From Tretioscincus oriximinensis (lineage: Eukaryota; Chordata; Lepidosauria; Squamata; Gymnophthalmidae): a stretch of DNA of 64,000 bases. The stretch is from NCBI GenBank assembly GCA_022410635.1, contig JAJVDF010000651.1, positions 359,655 through 423,654 on the forward strand, given 5' to 3'. A program made the position numbers and the translations under genes. Shown here piece after piece: positions 24,501 through 39,500 of this stretch (the stretch's first letter is position 1; each line of letters starts with the position of its first letter). The notes below the pieces were generated by a model. It saw only the letters and a list, made by a program, of their open reading frames with translations, searched no databases and was not told the origin of the DNA.

Positions 24501-27500
24501 TTGTATTTCACAAACAGCACACAGAATTTACAGACTGAAGGGATGATGTTGCTTTCCTGATCCTGCTTCTTAAATGCTCCCTTTGGTGGTGGTGGTGAAC
24601 TTTTGGTTAATTTGTGGTGACTTTTTAAGGGTTTTTTTAACCTTCAAAATAGATTCCAATAGGATAAAATATAGAGATACCCTAGTAGGCTATCTTACAT
24701 TTATTGTCAAGCGGAAAAGAATGGGCTTATAATCACAAACTGATGAAGCCATGTAAATTAAATTTGTTTAGCATAAGAAGAACGAGTCTTCACAAACCAT
24801 TAGTAAAAGAAATTTCTTCCCTACCTTCCGCATTCATATGTGCTCAACCCCTGTTGTTAATAGTAAGTTAATAAAACAACTGGGTTGAGGGAGCGTTAAT
24901 TAAAAAAATCCTGAAAATAATTGGCAACAATAAATGAGTTATTTTTCAAAGTTATTTTCATACATTGCAGGTATCTGATCTCCCTGCTGAAAGTCTGTAT
25001 TTTCAGTTAACTCTGTTATAGTCCTACAACAATTAATTAATTATTGGTTGAAAATTAAGTTCAGATTCTCACAATCTAACCATAATCTTTCAAATAATAT
25101 TACTGATTTTCTGAACTCTTTTGCTTTTCCAGATTTTTTTTTTTAGTACTCGTAACAATTTTATAGAATAATAATTTGTTTTTCTTTCTAAATTGTCTGT
25201 TTATCATCAAAGAATTTAGAACCAATAAAGTCATACTGCGTCACTGCTCCTTCTGGGGATAAGTCTTTGTCCTACATTCATACGCTACAAAAACAATCCA
25301 TTGGACCTCAGACTTCAAAGAAACCTGAAAGACAGAAGGTAAAAGGACTTAATTTGGAGTTTGGTTGTGTTGCTTGTAATTATTGGATAATCTTCATCCT
25401 GCTATTTGTGCAAATATTTTAGCAAATGTTTTGTTTATATGGAAATCCTTATGTTTTAATACAAAACTACAATGTTTGGAAATAAATTGTACTTTAAATA
25501 CAGAGATATTCCAATGTCACTGTTAAGTGCTGTTCCAACACATACTTTTAATCCAGCTTCAATTCTGAAGAACAGGGGAAACCGATTTTGATTTTCACCA
25601 TCCCTGGTTTTAGACAGTTCTTCAGGACAAAAAATGAATTAAAGTATGTCTCTAAACAGCAGCGCCTTATTGATTCAGTTTTTCAAGACATCTGCAAAAT
25701 GCACAANACAGAGACAACAACACAAAAACTATTTTTTTTAAAAAAGAAGCATTTTTGTTTTCTAAATTGAAAAGTAAATCTGTAATTTTTGCAAAGTTAC
25801 AGTATTCACTGTAAATTCACTGTAATAGCTATCCATTACACATGAATATGTCTCTTAACTAACATGGAGTGATTTTGCACTGACCTGTGCTGGTAATCTT
25901 CATTCTGCAGATGTGTATGGTCTAAATGAAGCTACCTTAGACTTGACTGGCCAGATGACCCCTTTTTTGGGGGGTTGAAAACCCATTTTTGGGNAGCCTC
26001 CCATTTTTTTTCTTTTTTTTTTCTTTTTTTTTTGAGTTTTATTAAACAAAAACAAAAGGTTACAGAGTTAATGAAAGAAATGAAAGAAGCCTGTTGCATC
26101 CCCCCACCCTCGCCCAAGCCAAAGTAGGTAACATTCAATTTATCCATCTTTGTTCCTGTAGCATCAGGATAGTTTCTTTTAATGGGATGTACGAGTCCAG
26201 TGTTCCAGCGTAGGCGATGAGTCTACTCCATTTAATTGTCCATGTAGTATGAGGGCGGTATCCCAGCACTTGCAGTCTGTTTTCCCGTATTACATCAAAT
26301 AAAAGAAATTCTATTATATAATCCCACCATAAGTTGATATTCCATTTCGTCTGGTCCTTCCACCCTCGAACTATTACTAAATGCCCAGCCAGTATTGCAA
26401 ATTCAATGAACACCCTGTCAGCCAATGTAGAAACTACGGGGTCCATTACTCCAAACATCCAACAATGCTCCGTGTCTTGTACATTAGTGTTAGTTATTAA
26501 CCGAATCTGATTAAACATAGTGTTACGGAATTGTTTAACTACCCGACATGTGGCCCACATGTGCATGTATGTGCCCCGTTCCTGGCATCCATGCCAGCAT
26601 AGAGGTGAAATTCCCGTCATGTGGGCCAGTTGACATGGGGTTCTGTACCATTTCGTTAATTTTTTCAGTTCTGTTTCTCTTACTTTTGTGTCTTTGTATT
26701 TGTGGAATCTGGACAACCACTCAGACCAATTATGGTTCATGCTTGGAATTTCTTGGTTCCAGAAATTAAATAATTTGTTGCTGTTGTCAAATTTTTTAGA
26801 ATTAAGCTCTACGTAGATTTCTTTTATCAGTTTCTTCCCCCCTGTTATAATTTGACCTGTTATCTGTTCGATCTTGGAGGATCCAATCATGGAAAGTTTT
26901 ATGTCCCTATTGTTAATAATGTGAGATAGGGCTTGTTGCTGCAACCAGAATCTCTGGCCATCTTGGGTTGACAATCTTGTAATTCTTGCCCAATCCACGA
27001 TTGCTCCGTTGGAGTCAATTAAATCTCTAATCCTACGGAATCCTTGTAGGCTTAAGAATTCCAAATATTTGTGTAAGTTTCCATCTCCCGTAACATTTTT
27101 TTCTGAGGAAAAAAAAAATTGAAAAAAAACTTTTTTTGAAAAGATTTTCCTCAGAAAAAACTGGGAGGCACCTTAAAACTGGATTTTCAACACCACCACC
27201 CCAAAAAAGGGGTCATCTGGTCAGCCTATCTTAGACAACACCAGTATGCAGATCCCCTTATAAGAACATAAGAGGAGCCTTGCTGAATTGGCATGGAGCC
27301 CAACTAGTCCAGCATTCTGTCTCACACAACTGGCCCCCAATTGCACCTGTGAAGTCTGGAACAGAAGAAGTTAAAATCTTCAACTGTTATCGATGCCCTG
27401 CAAAAGACATTTCAGGAATACTGCCTGTTGCTACATCTTGGAGGTAGTACCAAGACCTACATCCTAGTAGCTGTTTATACCCTTGGCTTTCATGAACTTG

Positions 27501-30500
27501 TTTAATCCTGTCTTAAAGCTATCTAGGCTGCTAGCTACTACCACCTCTTCAGGAAGTAAATTCCAAAGGCCGATGACCCCCAGGGTGAAAAAATACTTTG
27601 TTTTGCCTGTTCTGCCCATCAGTTTCAAGGAATGCCCTTCTGGTCATAGTGTTGTGTGATAGAGAAAATAGTTTTTTTTTATTCACCTTATCCATCTCAT
27701 ACATGATTTTATATACCTCAGTTAGGTCTCCTCTCAAATGTTGTCTTTCGAGACTGAAGTGGACTACACAAGCAAACAGGGCCTTCCTTAGACCACATTA
27801 CTATGCAAGGCCTCCTTTAGCACAGAGCCTCTCTACAACAGTGTTCAAAGCCTCCCTTAGCATATGGAAGAGAGGCTCCTAGAAGCAAGTTGGTCTGCGT
27901 AATCACCCAAAGAGCATATTTTACATAAGCAGTATGTAGTGGGATTTCTTTTTAAATAGTAGCAAAAATTGAAAATGGAATAAATGTAGCAATGAATGCC
28001 AGTGAATTATTAATGGAATACAATGTTATTATTTTGTCCATCCCTGGAACCGATCTACTAAGAAACCAGTACCACATTGTTTATGAAGAATTTTCCTTTT
28101 CTGCTCCACTTCTCTGTGGTTTATTTTTTAACTGAAATATTAAGTAATTACTTTAACCTGCTTTGGATTCTGTTTGAAATCTAGCTGAAAAAACATTGAA
28201 AAATACGTCTTTTATTAGCAACCTTTTACTGATTTTTTTGCATAATATTGATCAACAGTGGGACACAAACCAATTGAATCATTCTAAGTTGCATTTTGAT
28301 TCACAGCTGATCATCATGCAATTTACAGAAATAAGCTCAAGAAATTATCACCATTTATTCCTTGGTCTATGGGATTTATCAAAATAATTATAATAAAATT
28401 CACACTAGGGCAAATTCACTAATCATGCCTAATGTATGTGGTGCTAAGAGCCCTCTAAAATGGATTAGGTCTATATTAATCAAGTTACATCCATTCAAAC
28501 ACAACCTGATCTGGATTAAGCAGTGATACATCTGCATGTTAACCAGAGTCATGTGAATAATGACATGATTACAAGAGGTATGTGCTGTTTAGCCAATGCA
28601 GCATCTTTACACATTCTACACATTGCATTCAAAATGTCTCTACTGGGCAAGGCTGCCTATTGCTTCTGCTCTGAAGCCTGTGTAAAGCTGTCTGATGAAC
28701 ATTCAGTGAATGGGTATGCCTGCATTTGACTGATAGAGAAGTGGGTCAATTACCATATTTGCCAGCATATAGAATGCAGCAGCGTATAATTCACACACTC
28801 TGCAACGCTCAACCCTCATGCTCACGTACGCCATTTTTATTACTAGCACATAATGACAATTTTACTGGCGAATAAGACACGGGGCATATTTACCAGCATA
28901 TTTTGAGGTGGGGAAGTTATGTTATATGCCAGCAAATACAGTATAGCCCTTGGGCCCACATCACATCAGGTGGATTAGCAATTTTGCATTTGCATTGTAG
29001 CATGTATTATCCAACCTCTAATGCTGTTCAACCTATTAATGCATCCACACATTCTTATCACTAATCTGGATCAAACTCATCCAGACTTCCTCAAACAGAT
29101 CAAGCATGATAAGAGCATAAAAGACCTTTGACAAAACTAAAATTCAAGTATTTTAGAAAAAAATGCATAGATGTTTGAATTTTGTATAGTTACTTTTTTT
29201 TTAAAAAAAAAGATTCACAGGAATGTATACTAAAAGAAATGATACAAAATGCGTATATTACATTAACTCAAAATTAAATTAAAATGTATTTTGTGAAGTG
29301 ATATCAGTTATTAAAATTCATATATAGATTTATTTGAATTTTCAAAGAAGTTCATATATTCTTTGCTTAGGATCCCATGTATAATCCAGAGGAGGCATGT
29401 AAAGTAAATGATGATCTTCTGGTTATTCTCCAAAAAGAATTTGAGCTGCATCCTTTCAGTCTGACAACTTTAGAAAGGCTGCAAGAGGAGTTTAAGATTT
29501 TGGATCCCAAGCTTTCTGGCAGTTTGTCCCAAGCACATATGAGCCACCTGTTTTTAACGCATGAAATCCCTCTACAATTGCCAACAGTCAAACGCCTTTT
29601 TAAGCGATTCTCAGACGATGATGATCAGGTATGTTAACACAGCATTTTCATCTGTGGACTTAAAACCCATAACTTTGAACAATAAAACCGTAACTGATAT
29701 AAATGGCTTGACTTTTTCAAAGCTTGGCTAGTTTTTTTGGAATTCTAAAATGTGAAGTCAGAAGAAAGAAGTCATCTTGATGATGATTGAGTGGATTTGT
29801 TTGATCAAAATACCTTTTTCTCGATTAGTCATTTATTATATAAACCAGTGCATTGTCTGACCTTTCAGTTAAATGAAAAGCTTGTACAGCATATGTGTAT
29901 ATTATTAAAAAATGCCAAATCTATACCTATGGCTGCCTCCAAATGACAGCTGAAAATATCTGTTGAGCCATCAAATAGGAAGAGTATTGCCATGATGAAG
30001 CTTCTAACCTGTTCCAAATTGGCTCTTATAATCCAATGAAAGAGATCAGAACATTGAATGCGGCTAAAACCACCCACACAGACACACAGAAAGAAACATA
30101 AGCAAAAACACAGATAACCTCCCCCCCCCCCCCATTATACAGAGGCTCCTGTTTCTTCATGAAAAATATTGTAGATTTTTTTTAAAAAACCCTGACAAAC
30201 TCACATGTAGCAGGAACGGAGAGAATCAAACACAAGAGGCAGGAGTCTGAAAAGTAAATTGCCTGGCTGGCCCTGCCCCTTCCTGCTCCTAGGCAGGCAG
30301 GCAGGGAAGGACAACATACATAAATTCAAAAGAAGATATAGAGAGGATAGGAAGAGAGGGAGAGCCCAAAGAGAAGAATCCAAGATGTAGAGCTAAAACT
30401 TGTAGAGTGCAGATACACAAAATCGCTGGAAGAAATAAAAAAGTAATGCTATAACTTATGGAGTGTAGGTAAGTTACACAAAAGAGAAAATGGGAAAGGA

Positions 30501-33500
30501 AGGAGAAAAATAGGATAGAGGGAGGTAAGGAAGAAAAACAGACAAAGGAAGGAAAACAGGAATGAAGAGACAATAAAGAAAGAGGAAAAGAAAAAGGTAA
30601 GCAGCATGAACTATGGAGCAATGTCAGGGCTTGAACTCAGGGCTTGAACAGATTGCAATAAGCTGTCCGGCCAATCACCCAACTCAAAGGAGAGGGCAGC
30701 CTCCAGATAGAAGGCAGCTGATGCATGGCATGGGCCACCACTGTGCCATATTGGACCAGAGGAGGGAGCTGGAGCCACAGAGGATGGAGCTGGAGCCACC
30801 TTTCCTCACCAGCCACAGCTGTGCCCGGTGGGGGGCAGGTGGAGCAGCTTTACCAACCCAATTTTGCCTGATTGTGTGGACTTACCCACTAGTACAGCTA
30901 TAAAGAGATATTCTGGAATAAAGCTATTCTGGAATTATCCCTTCCTGCTCATTTTCCTTTGCTGTGACTCTTCCTATGTTCAGTAAATAGACCCTATAAG
31001 TTTGGTTTAGTTTTATATCTTTACTCCAGTCTATATTCCAAGAAAGTACCAAGAAAATGCAGTTTCATCAAAGTACAGAACATTTTTAACCTATAATTTC
31101 CCTCAGAGAACAAGAGTACCTAAATTTAGGAGTTGAATTATTAAATTTTACTATCTTGGCATCCGATTCAGTCATTGCTATTGAGCAAACCTTGCAGTCA
31201 GGTGGTTTTCAAGATTGGATTCCTACCGAGCAATTAAACTATTTGAAGAAACCACTAGTAATATTTCATCTGCAGTATAGATTGGTCTTCAAGAGGCCCA
31301 ACCCAGTAGACTTATTCATCTGCATAGTCTGAGGTGTTTCAGCACCACAGCCAACTCCAAGCATAGGAAATGACTCACTCTGAGCGTGGCTGATTCTTCA
31401 GGGTTCACAAAGTATTCTAGCTGGTATATTGGAAACATCATTTCATAAAGCATTCAAATGGCAGTCTGGTATAATGTGCCTAATGACATTGGATGTGTAA
31501 TTTTTTTTGTTATTTATTTATTCTTATATCCTGTCCTATACCCGAAGGTCCCAAGGTGGCCAACTACAACAGACACGCTGTGAAGTAGGTGAGGCTGAGT
31601 GAGCTAAAAAACTGTGACTGGCCCAAGGTCACCCAGCTGGCTTTCATGGAGGAGTGGGGGAATCAAACCGGGAGACTACCAGATGCGAGTCCAACACTCT
31701 AACCACTACATCAAACTGGCTCTTTCATTTTTTATTGATAAACACCTTACAATTTACATTCAGTTACATTGCTTTGAGAACTAAGACATTGTCCAATCAT
31801 TTCTAGGTTTGTTTGTTGTTGTTTTTTTTGCTTATGTGGATGTGGACACACTTTTATCCTATTTAGTTGCTGGACTGACCTAGGTGACTTTGGTTACTGG
31901 GAGCTGAATAAAGGTGACGTATCAGAAAATTGCTCTATTAAGGACATAAACTTTTAGCTGCCATGTAAATGAATCCAAGACACAGGGTCAACTCAAGGAT
32001 CTAAACACAGCTGGAATGACTGTCAAAGACTGAAAATGTTGAAGAAACCTTACTATATTTTCATCTGCATTCTGGTTGTGTTGAGAACTGCTGAAGGTGG
32101 AATTACACTCACACTAGTTTGCTTGTGAGTCCCAACTCCTGCAATGGACTCTTATCATGATGACCCAAAAATTCACACCATTTAGAGGCCACTTGTGTGA
32201 TCCATATATATATGATCTATTTCAAATTGTCATTTGTGTTTCTTCTAGGTGAATTATGAACAACTACTCAAGTTTTTAACATTAGTGGTGAAAAGTAATA
32301 CACAGCAAGCAAAAGACTTTCTGGAGAAGAATAAATATGTTGAGAATCATTCTGAAAGGTTTTATTTTAATTTTTACTATGCTCTTCAGTGGGAACAGAT
32401 TTGTCGTAATTTCCTCTTATTAGGTTACCTCCTCTTATTAGGTAACAGTACAACCTAATATTCCAAAGCTTTCCAAATATGTGGAGAAAATATTTACTTA
32501 AACTGGAAATAATTTTTATAGTAATAGAATATGTTTTACATGAAACTGTCAAATTTTTTGTTTGAAGAACGTTTTGAATCTGTGAACCACACCTACAATG
32601 TTGCCTGCTGAGATGGGTCAGTCCTGGAGATTAAGTAGAGTTCATTTAATTAAGGTTGGCAGTGAACATTGGCAGAACACATATTCATCTGTAGAATTAC
32701 ACATTTATATTCATATATGTGAGAATTGTTTTGGCTTGACAATTAATGTCTGGACTTGACTCTTTCCTGAAGCATTAAAAAAAAACAGGTATAGAGAAAA
32801 TGTCAGTGCCTGCAAATCCATTATGAGCCCAATTTAAACTGAAATATTCATTGCAGAATGATATTGTTAGAAAGGATCCCTACATTTGATGATTTCAATT
32901 CCCTGTTTCATCCAAAAACAGAGTCTCTGATGGATGTAGGTCACCTTTTAAGGACTAAATTGTTTTGTACACATTATTATTTCAAACATATGACTACTGT
33001 ACTCTTATGCCTAGTTTTTGCTATATTTATTGGGTATTGACTGAGAGACTGGAGTTACAGTGCCACTTTCCTATTAGAAACTACTCATTTACATTAAATT
33101 CCTTCATTCCTTCATTTAACTACATTTTATCTCATCCTATGCCTGAATATCTCATGGCAAGTCACAGCAATAGAAATAACGAACACTCTAAAATAACAGT
33201 AAACCAAAATAATAATTGAATGTATGGAGGGAAGAATGTTCTTTATTTAAGGTATTGACTAAAAATGCCTGCTGTACATCAGGGAGGAGAAAGTTCAACA
33301 GTGTATGAGCCACCACCAAGAAAATCTATTCAAGGTCCACACCCCTCAATGACTGAAAATAGCGATATAACCAGCAAGTCCTATTCCACATGGTCTCAGC
33401 ATGGATTACAACTATAGGAATTGCCAGAAAGATGGCATGTGGTCCATCTCACTATCTTAGAAATGTGAAATTTCCCACATTGTCCAAATTGTGAATGGCC

Positions 33501-36500
33501 ATACCAATGACCACCTGTTAGCATAGATATAGATCTAATTAATATGGTCTTCTAATGATATTGTTTAGAGGGCTCTTAGCACTGATCTTATCTGGATTAA
33601 TGACTAGTGAGCTCCTTAAATTGGATTAGTAAGATTATGCATAAGAACCTAAGAACGTAAGAGGAGCCCTGCTGAATCAGGCTACCAATTGCACCTGGGC
33701 AATCTGAACAGAAGGCAAAATCTTCACCTATTCTTGATGCCCTGCAAATGGTATTTCAAAAATACTGTCTGCTGCTCCATCTCAGAGGCAGTATCAAGTC
33801 ATCCATCCTAGTAGCTATTTATACCCTTAGTGTCTATAAATGTATCTAATCCTATCTTGAATCTATCCAGACTGCTAGCTATCACTACCTCTTCTGGAAG
33901 TAAATTTCATAGGTTGATGATCCTCTGGGTGAAAAAATACTTCCCCTTGACTGTCCTAACTCTTCTTCCCAATAGTGTTAAGGAATGTGATAGAGAAAAT
34001 ATTTTTTCACTATTCACCTTATCCACCTCTTGCATAATTTTACACATCTCAATCAGATCACCTCTTAAATGCCGTCTTTCCGGGTTGAAGAGGCCCAGAC
34101 GTTGCAGCCTGACTTCATAAGGGAGGTGCTCCAGTTGTTTGATCATTCTTGTTACCCTATGTTTCTTCTGCAAAGCTAAAGTTGCTATATTTTCAGTTTT
34201 GATGCCCTCCTCTTCCCTTCAGGATGGCTTACGTTGAGAAGTTGAAGCACCTTCCTATTTTTCTCTGCCAGAAACCAGGCAGGTTCCCATTAGCCTTTCC
34301 AAGATGCAGTCACTGCACCATTGCCACAATAGTTGGAGCACAAAAGCCATTCCCTTTTCCATATTGTTCTACCCAACCTATTTTTAGGACAGTGTCCATC
34401 CACATCCTCTCTCTAGACCCCTCTCTACTTTAGTAGGAAAGATTTACTATTATCAATGACCCCCTATGTTGTCATATTTCCATACAAAATACAGGGGCTC
34501 CAAACCTGAAAAGTCCTGAGATGGTAGCTAGTCTTGTCTATAAAGAAGGCTGGCAACTTGCTCCCTTTCCTGGTTTCATCAAAATGGTATCAGACTATAA
34601 TTCAGGTCAAGGAGAAAGGCAGGGAGTGGGTCCCTGTTCTGACAATGGTCAAAACAGAAAAGGAAAACCTGACTAAAAAAGAAGAAGAAGAAGAACTTGG
34701 TTCTTATACCCGCTTTTCTCACCTTTCAAAGGGACTCAAAGTGGCTTACAAGGATATATTTTGCCCGAAGGCTTACATTCTATCTTCCCCACCAGGCTAT
34801 GGTGGTTCCCATGTATCTACTTGCAGTCAGTTGCAATTTCTTGCAATTCATGCTTTCGAATAGCTGGGTTGGCTAGAGCTACAGGCTAGTGGAAGGTGCT
34901 CACCCCTCCCCATTTCTAACACAGGGCTTCGAAACCCGATCTCCCAGGCGAGAGACGAATTCCTAAGCAACTGAGCTGTCTAGATACTTTCCCAATCATC
35001 CCATAGCACATTTGCATTCTGAAATATTATGAGACTATAGTACTGAAATGTTACGAGAAATTGTTTAAGTCAATTTAGGAGAGATGGCTTAGATAAAATC
35101 TGAGAGCTTAAGATAAATTGAGTTTAGAGAAGACTGAATAAAAATTAGAATGGGATTTGGGGGTATGATCTTCAAGAATGGAAGATTGTTTGCAAATATT
35201 TTAAATGTCGGATGTCACTGGAGCCTTATAGGGGAAAGGCAGATATTGTCATTTAATTGATTCTCGTAATTTGCACTCTCATTGTGCAGTTTTTGTGCTC
35301 CAGAGGATGTCCTGCAGACTTTAAAGCAAATACTGAAAAAACATAAAGGACAATTTGGTCTGTGTTTTCTACAAGACAAGAACTCTTCTGAACTTCTTTC
35401 GCTGTCAGAGGTAAGTAAAATAAAAAATAACTACCAGTACTTTTGCTTGTTCTAAGAAGAGCTGGTATCACCTTTAGCATAAAAAGGGCCTTGATTATTA
35501 TTAGAAGTTTACTAAATGGTTCCTTGGCTTTCTGTAAATTCTTTTGTTCAACTATACTAGACTTTTTATTCCTTAGTATAGTAATCTACTCTACTTTTAA
35601 GAATAAAGCACTGTCTGGATTGCTTTATTCTGGAATAACCAACTATAATGGAAGAAATAAGTATTGTGTAAATGCAGTTTTAGTCTCCATTTCCTAAAAC
35701 AATTGTTTGCGCATTTTACTATTTAGCTTTCTATTATTTTGGGGCAATCATACCAACTTGTACAGCATATCTGCCTGACTGCTTTATTCTCTGATTTCTA
35801 ACATTTTCAAAATTGTCACTCATTTACATTGATCGACACAATGTGTGTGTGGCCTATTCAACCTGGCCTTTGGCTGAAGAAATGTTGTTTCTCTTCTGAC
35901 TTTTAGATATTGTATTATGATGTTTTTAATGTGAATTATATATTGTTGTTTTTGTTGTTTGCTGCCCTTAGACCTTCAGGTATGGGGCAGGGTATAAATA
36001 TAAATAATGAAATAAACAAATCTCGTTTGTAGGCAGAGATAATTTGCAGAAAGCATGGATTGTATCTACCTCCAGGGTTGATGGAAGCTTTGGTCCAAAC
36101 TTATGAGTTTGGAGAAAGAGACAAAATAAGGTGAGGTTTTACGGAGAACATCCTTCCTTTGGCACATAATTGGTCTTAATCTAATACTTTTACAATAATA
36201 TTTCTAACATTTCAAAAGAATTCACAAGTGATGTCTACTGAATCCAGTCTCTTATAGGTCACTGAACTCTCTGCCAGTCTCTATTAGTGACTATGACCTT
36301 AGTTATGAAATTATAGACTATAAAAGACAAATAAATTGCAAAAGACAACTGTCTTATCCACAGATACCTCCTAAAAACAAATCATAGATCACCAAGAAAA
36401 ATGTTCTAATTAATTGTGCTCAGAATAACTTGGAAGGTTTTTTTAAAAACCAACATCTAATATAATCAAAATAAATCTAGATGCATAAGTCAGAATCATT

Positions 36501-39500
36501 ACTTTAGTTTTGCACCATGCATTTTAATCTCCATTTCCACTGTAAATAAAACTCTGCTGTAATTAGCAAAAATCTAGTTTTGAGCCACTTTGTGATTAAA
36601 AGTGCTTAAAATCAATAAACCATCTTGAGTGATTGCCGGAGATTAATCCCATTGCACAAAGTAATGTTCTCTTTTAACCTATCTTTAACCTATCAAAACA
36701 GGAGAAGAGGACATTGAAAAATAAACTGAGGATCAACTAAAGGGCAAACCCATAGATCTTGTTACCACTTTTTCCTGACATGAAAACAAAAAGCTGGTAA
36801 CTGCTTTAAAAAAATGCATCAAATGATTAATTCCTAAAGTGCAATTGGTTTCTTTATCATATAGCCTAGCTTCTGTTAATAACTGATGCTTCCAGAAAGC
36901 AGGATGCAATCATAGGCTCCTACCTCAATCTGCTGGCTCCTTCTGTTAGTGTTCATGTTCCAGATACCTGGATATCTGCCTCTTTCTTTCTTTTCCCTGT
37001 GCTTGGTTAGTATTAATATTTGGAACAGGATCAATAACTGCAAGAGACCAGCACGTTGTGATAAGCAATCACTAACACAGGAAACCCAAATTACTAATTC
37101 AGGTGTATTCAACACTATTTTCACAATTTCCTTACACAATTCTGTAACACTCAAGCCTTCAAGTGTAAGGAAAGCATGAAAAAAGATACCTGACGTTATA
37201 AAAGAACGCAAAGGGAGAAACAGCTTTTATAGTACAATATTCTACATAGTATACTGCTACACATGTATGAATGTATGCCAATCATGCACATCCTGGTGAA
37301 ATATCCCAGATGTGCAGTTTCTTATGCCAATGCGCCAGTCATGTGGACAGCAAAGTGATCATTACGTAATCCACTTATTGTGTGATAATTGCTTTTAGCA
37401 CGATCATTGTGTGTGTCGCCTCATGTTCCCTGTAATAGGAATATTCCAGAATATCACTTTGATATTTCAGGGTTATAGTGGATATTATTTTTATTGTGGG
37501 TTTTAACATTTAAGGGTTTCTAGAAAGGTTTCTGCATTTAAGCCTTTCGAGAAACGTTTCTCCGAATAGTTCATTAAGCTTTTCAAACTAGAGTCTCCTC
37601 AGATATTTTCACTGAACTTTAACTGAGTGATGAATCGTAGTCAAAACAGTTGGAGGAGGTCTATCTACTATAACAATATAATTGGGTTTATGAGTTTAAC
37701 ATTAATCTGCAATGCAATAATTAGAAAACCCAAGAAACCACTTTGAAACTTAATATAAATCATCAACAAATGAACAAAAAAGTATGCACACGGAACAAGA
37801 AAAGATGAACATAAGGTAGGAATATGGTCTTGTTTACACAAATTCGGTAATGCGTTTTGGGGATCTGTTGCAACACAACTGCAACATTAGATGTGTTGCA
37901 ACAGATTCCTTAAAAAGTTGCTGAACCCTGTGCAAAAAGAGCCTATGAGTCAACTGAAAACAAAACAAATAATGCTAAAATATAATAGTTGTTATCAATT
38001 AATATAATAGGTTTTACTTAAAAACCTCTATGTTTGTCACTAAATTAGGAAATCACCATTATAAGAGTATTTTAGGAACAGATTTCACAAAATGTATGGC
38101 ATAGTGTAACAGAAATAAGTTTTTAATTGTTTACTGTACATATAATATAACCCAAAACAGGTAGTACACCATTTGGGTACTTTGGTGAAAGATGGAACAC
38201 TACATTTCTCTTTACTGTGCTTCCCCTAGATGGAAAACATTTGCAGAATTTCTGAAGAACGTCCAGTCTGGAATTGAGCCTTCTTTGCTTGTTTGCAGAA
38301 GTAAGCACTTCATAGTTGCCATTATAGGATTGTTGTTGAGCACAGCAAACAACTTTATTTTATGTTTCTGGAGAAGACTGTTGAAATGTGGAAACAGGGG
38401 TAAGGAATGTACCTTATTCTTCAATCACACATGGTATAGTATTATTGGGGGGGATCTCCAATCACAGATTCCTTCCTGATTTCAAAGAAGATGAGCAAAT
38501 GCCACAACAACATTTATGCCTTTGCTGATATGCTATGACTCTATAATAACCCTTCAATATATCCACAGTTCTCAGTGAAAAATCTTAATTTCAAATTTGC
38601 AAATATTGACTCATTGTACTTAGGAAAAAAATGGGGCATGTAGCAGTTACAGCTGAAACTCCATAGAAAAAACAGTAGGGAATAACTGCATAGGTTACTT
38701 CTCATGTTCCACATGATCACAGGACTATTATCAAGTAGACGTGACTGGCTTACAAAGACTCTTGGGTGCCTCACATGGCATTTATTTATTCCAGAATTTC
38801 CTGATAATTCAGTTTATCACTTTACAGTTTATATATTCAAGGTCTTTCTATTGTGTCAGTTCCTGACAAGTCAGATTTTCCAGTCATGTGACATTGCCTC
38901 CCATCAGCCATTTTCGAAAGTACAGCAGTTCCTCCCCTAAAATGCTATTGGGTAGTTTGCTGTCAATATTGTTTTGTTTCTCAGCCTTGCAATTTCTTGC
39001 CAGAACTATCCACACATCACAGCTTTTTGCCATAACTCTATATAGCTGTTTGACAGTTGGTTTTTCTAAGAAACCAATAATCCGAATATTAGCTTTAAAA
39101 CCCGCAGTCTGCCAGTTTATATGAAAACTTGGTGAGGCAAATTAAACAGTAATTCAACTTTCAACCTGATTGTTGATCCTATCTGGATGTTGCCTAGGAA
39201 ACTTCAAAATCAACAGTGCCACAACACAATATGCAGTATGTTTCAGAGCATAAAATGAAGCTACTGAGAGCTAATGAATATTGCAGTTAGTGAATTCCTG
39301 GCTTCAGTACTGATGTGTAGAGGGAGGCAGTCACTGAGTTCTGAATTCAATGAGGCAGAAAAGAGATATGGAAGTCTTACAGCAGTGGTAGTTCAGCAGT
39401 GGCAGGGATACCAATAAGTAAGAGAAAATTGCTTTAGTGCTGTTTTGCTCACTTGCTATTGAAACACTGTAGGGAACATTTATGGAGGAAGGATGTGTGT

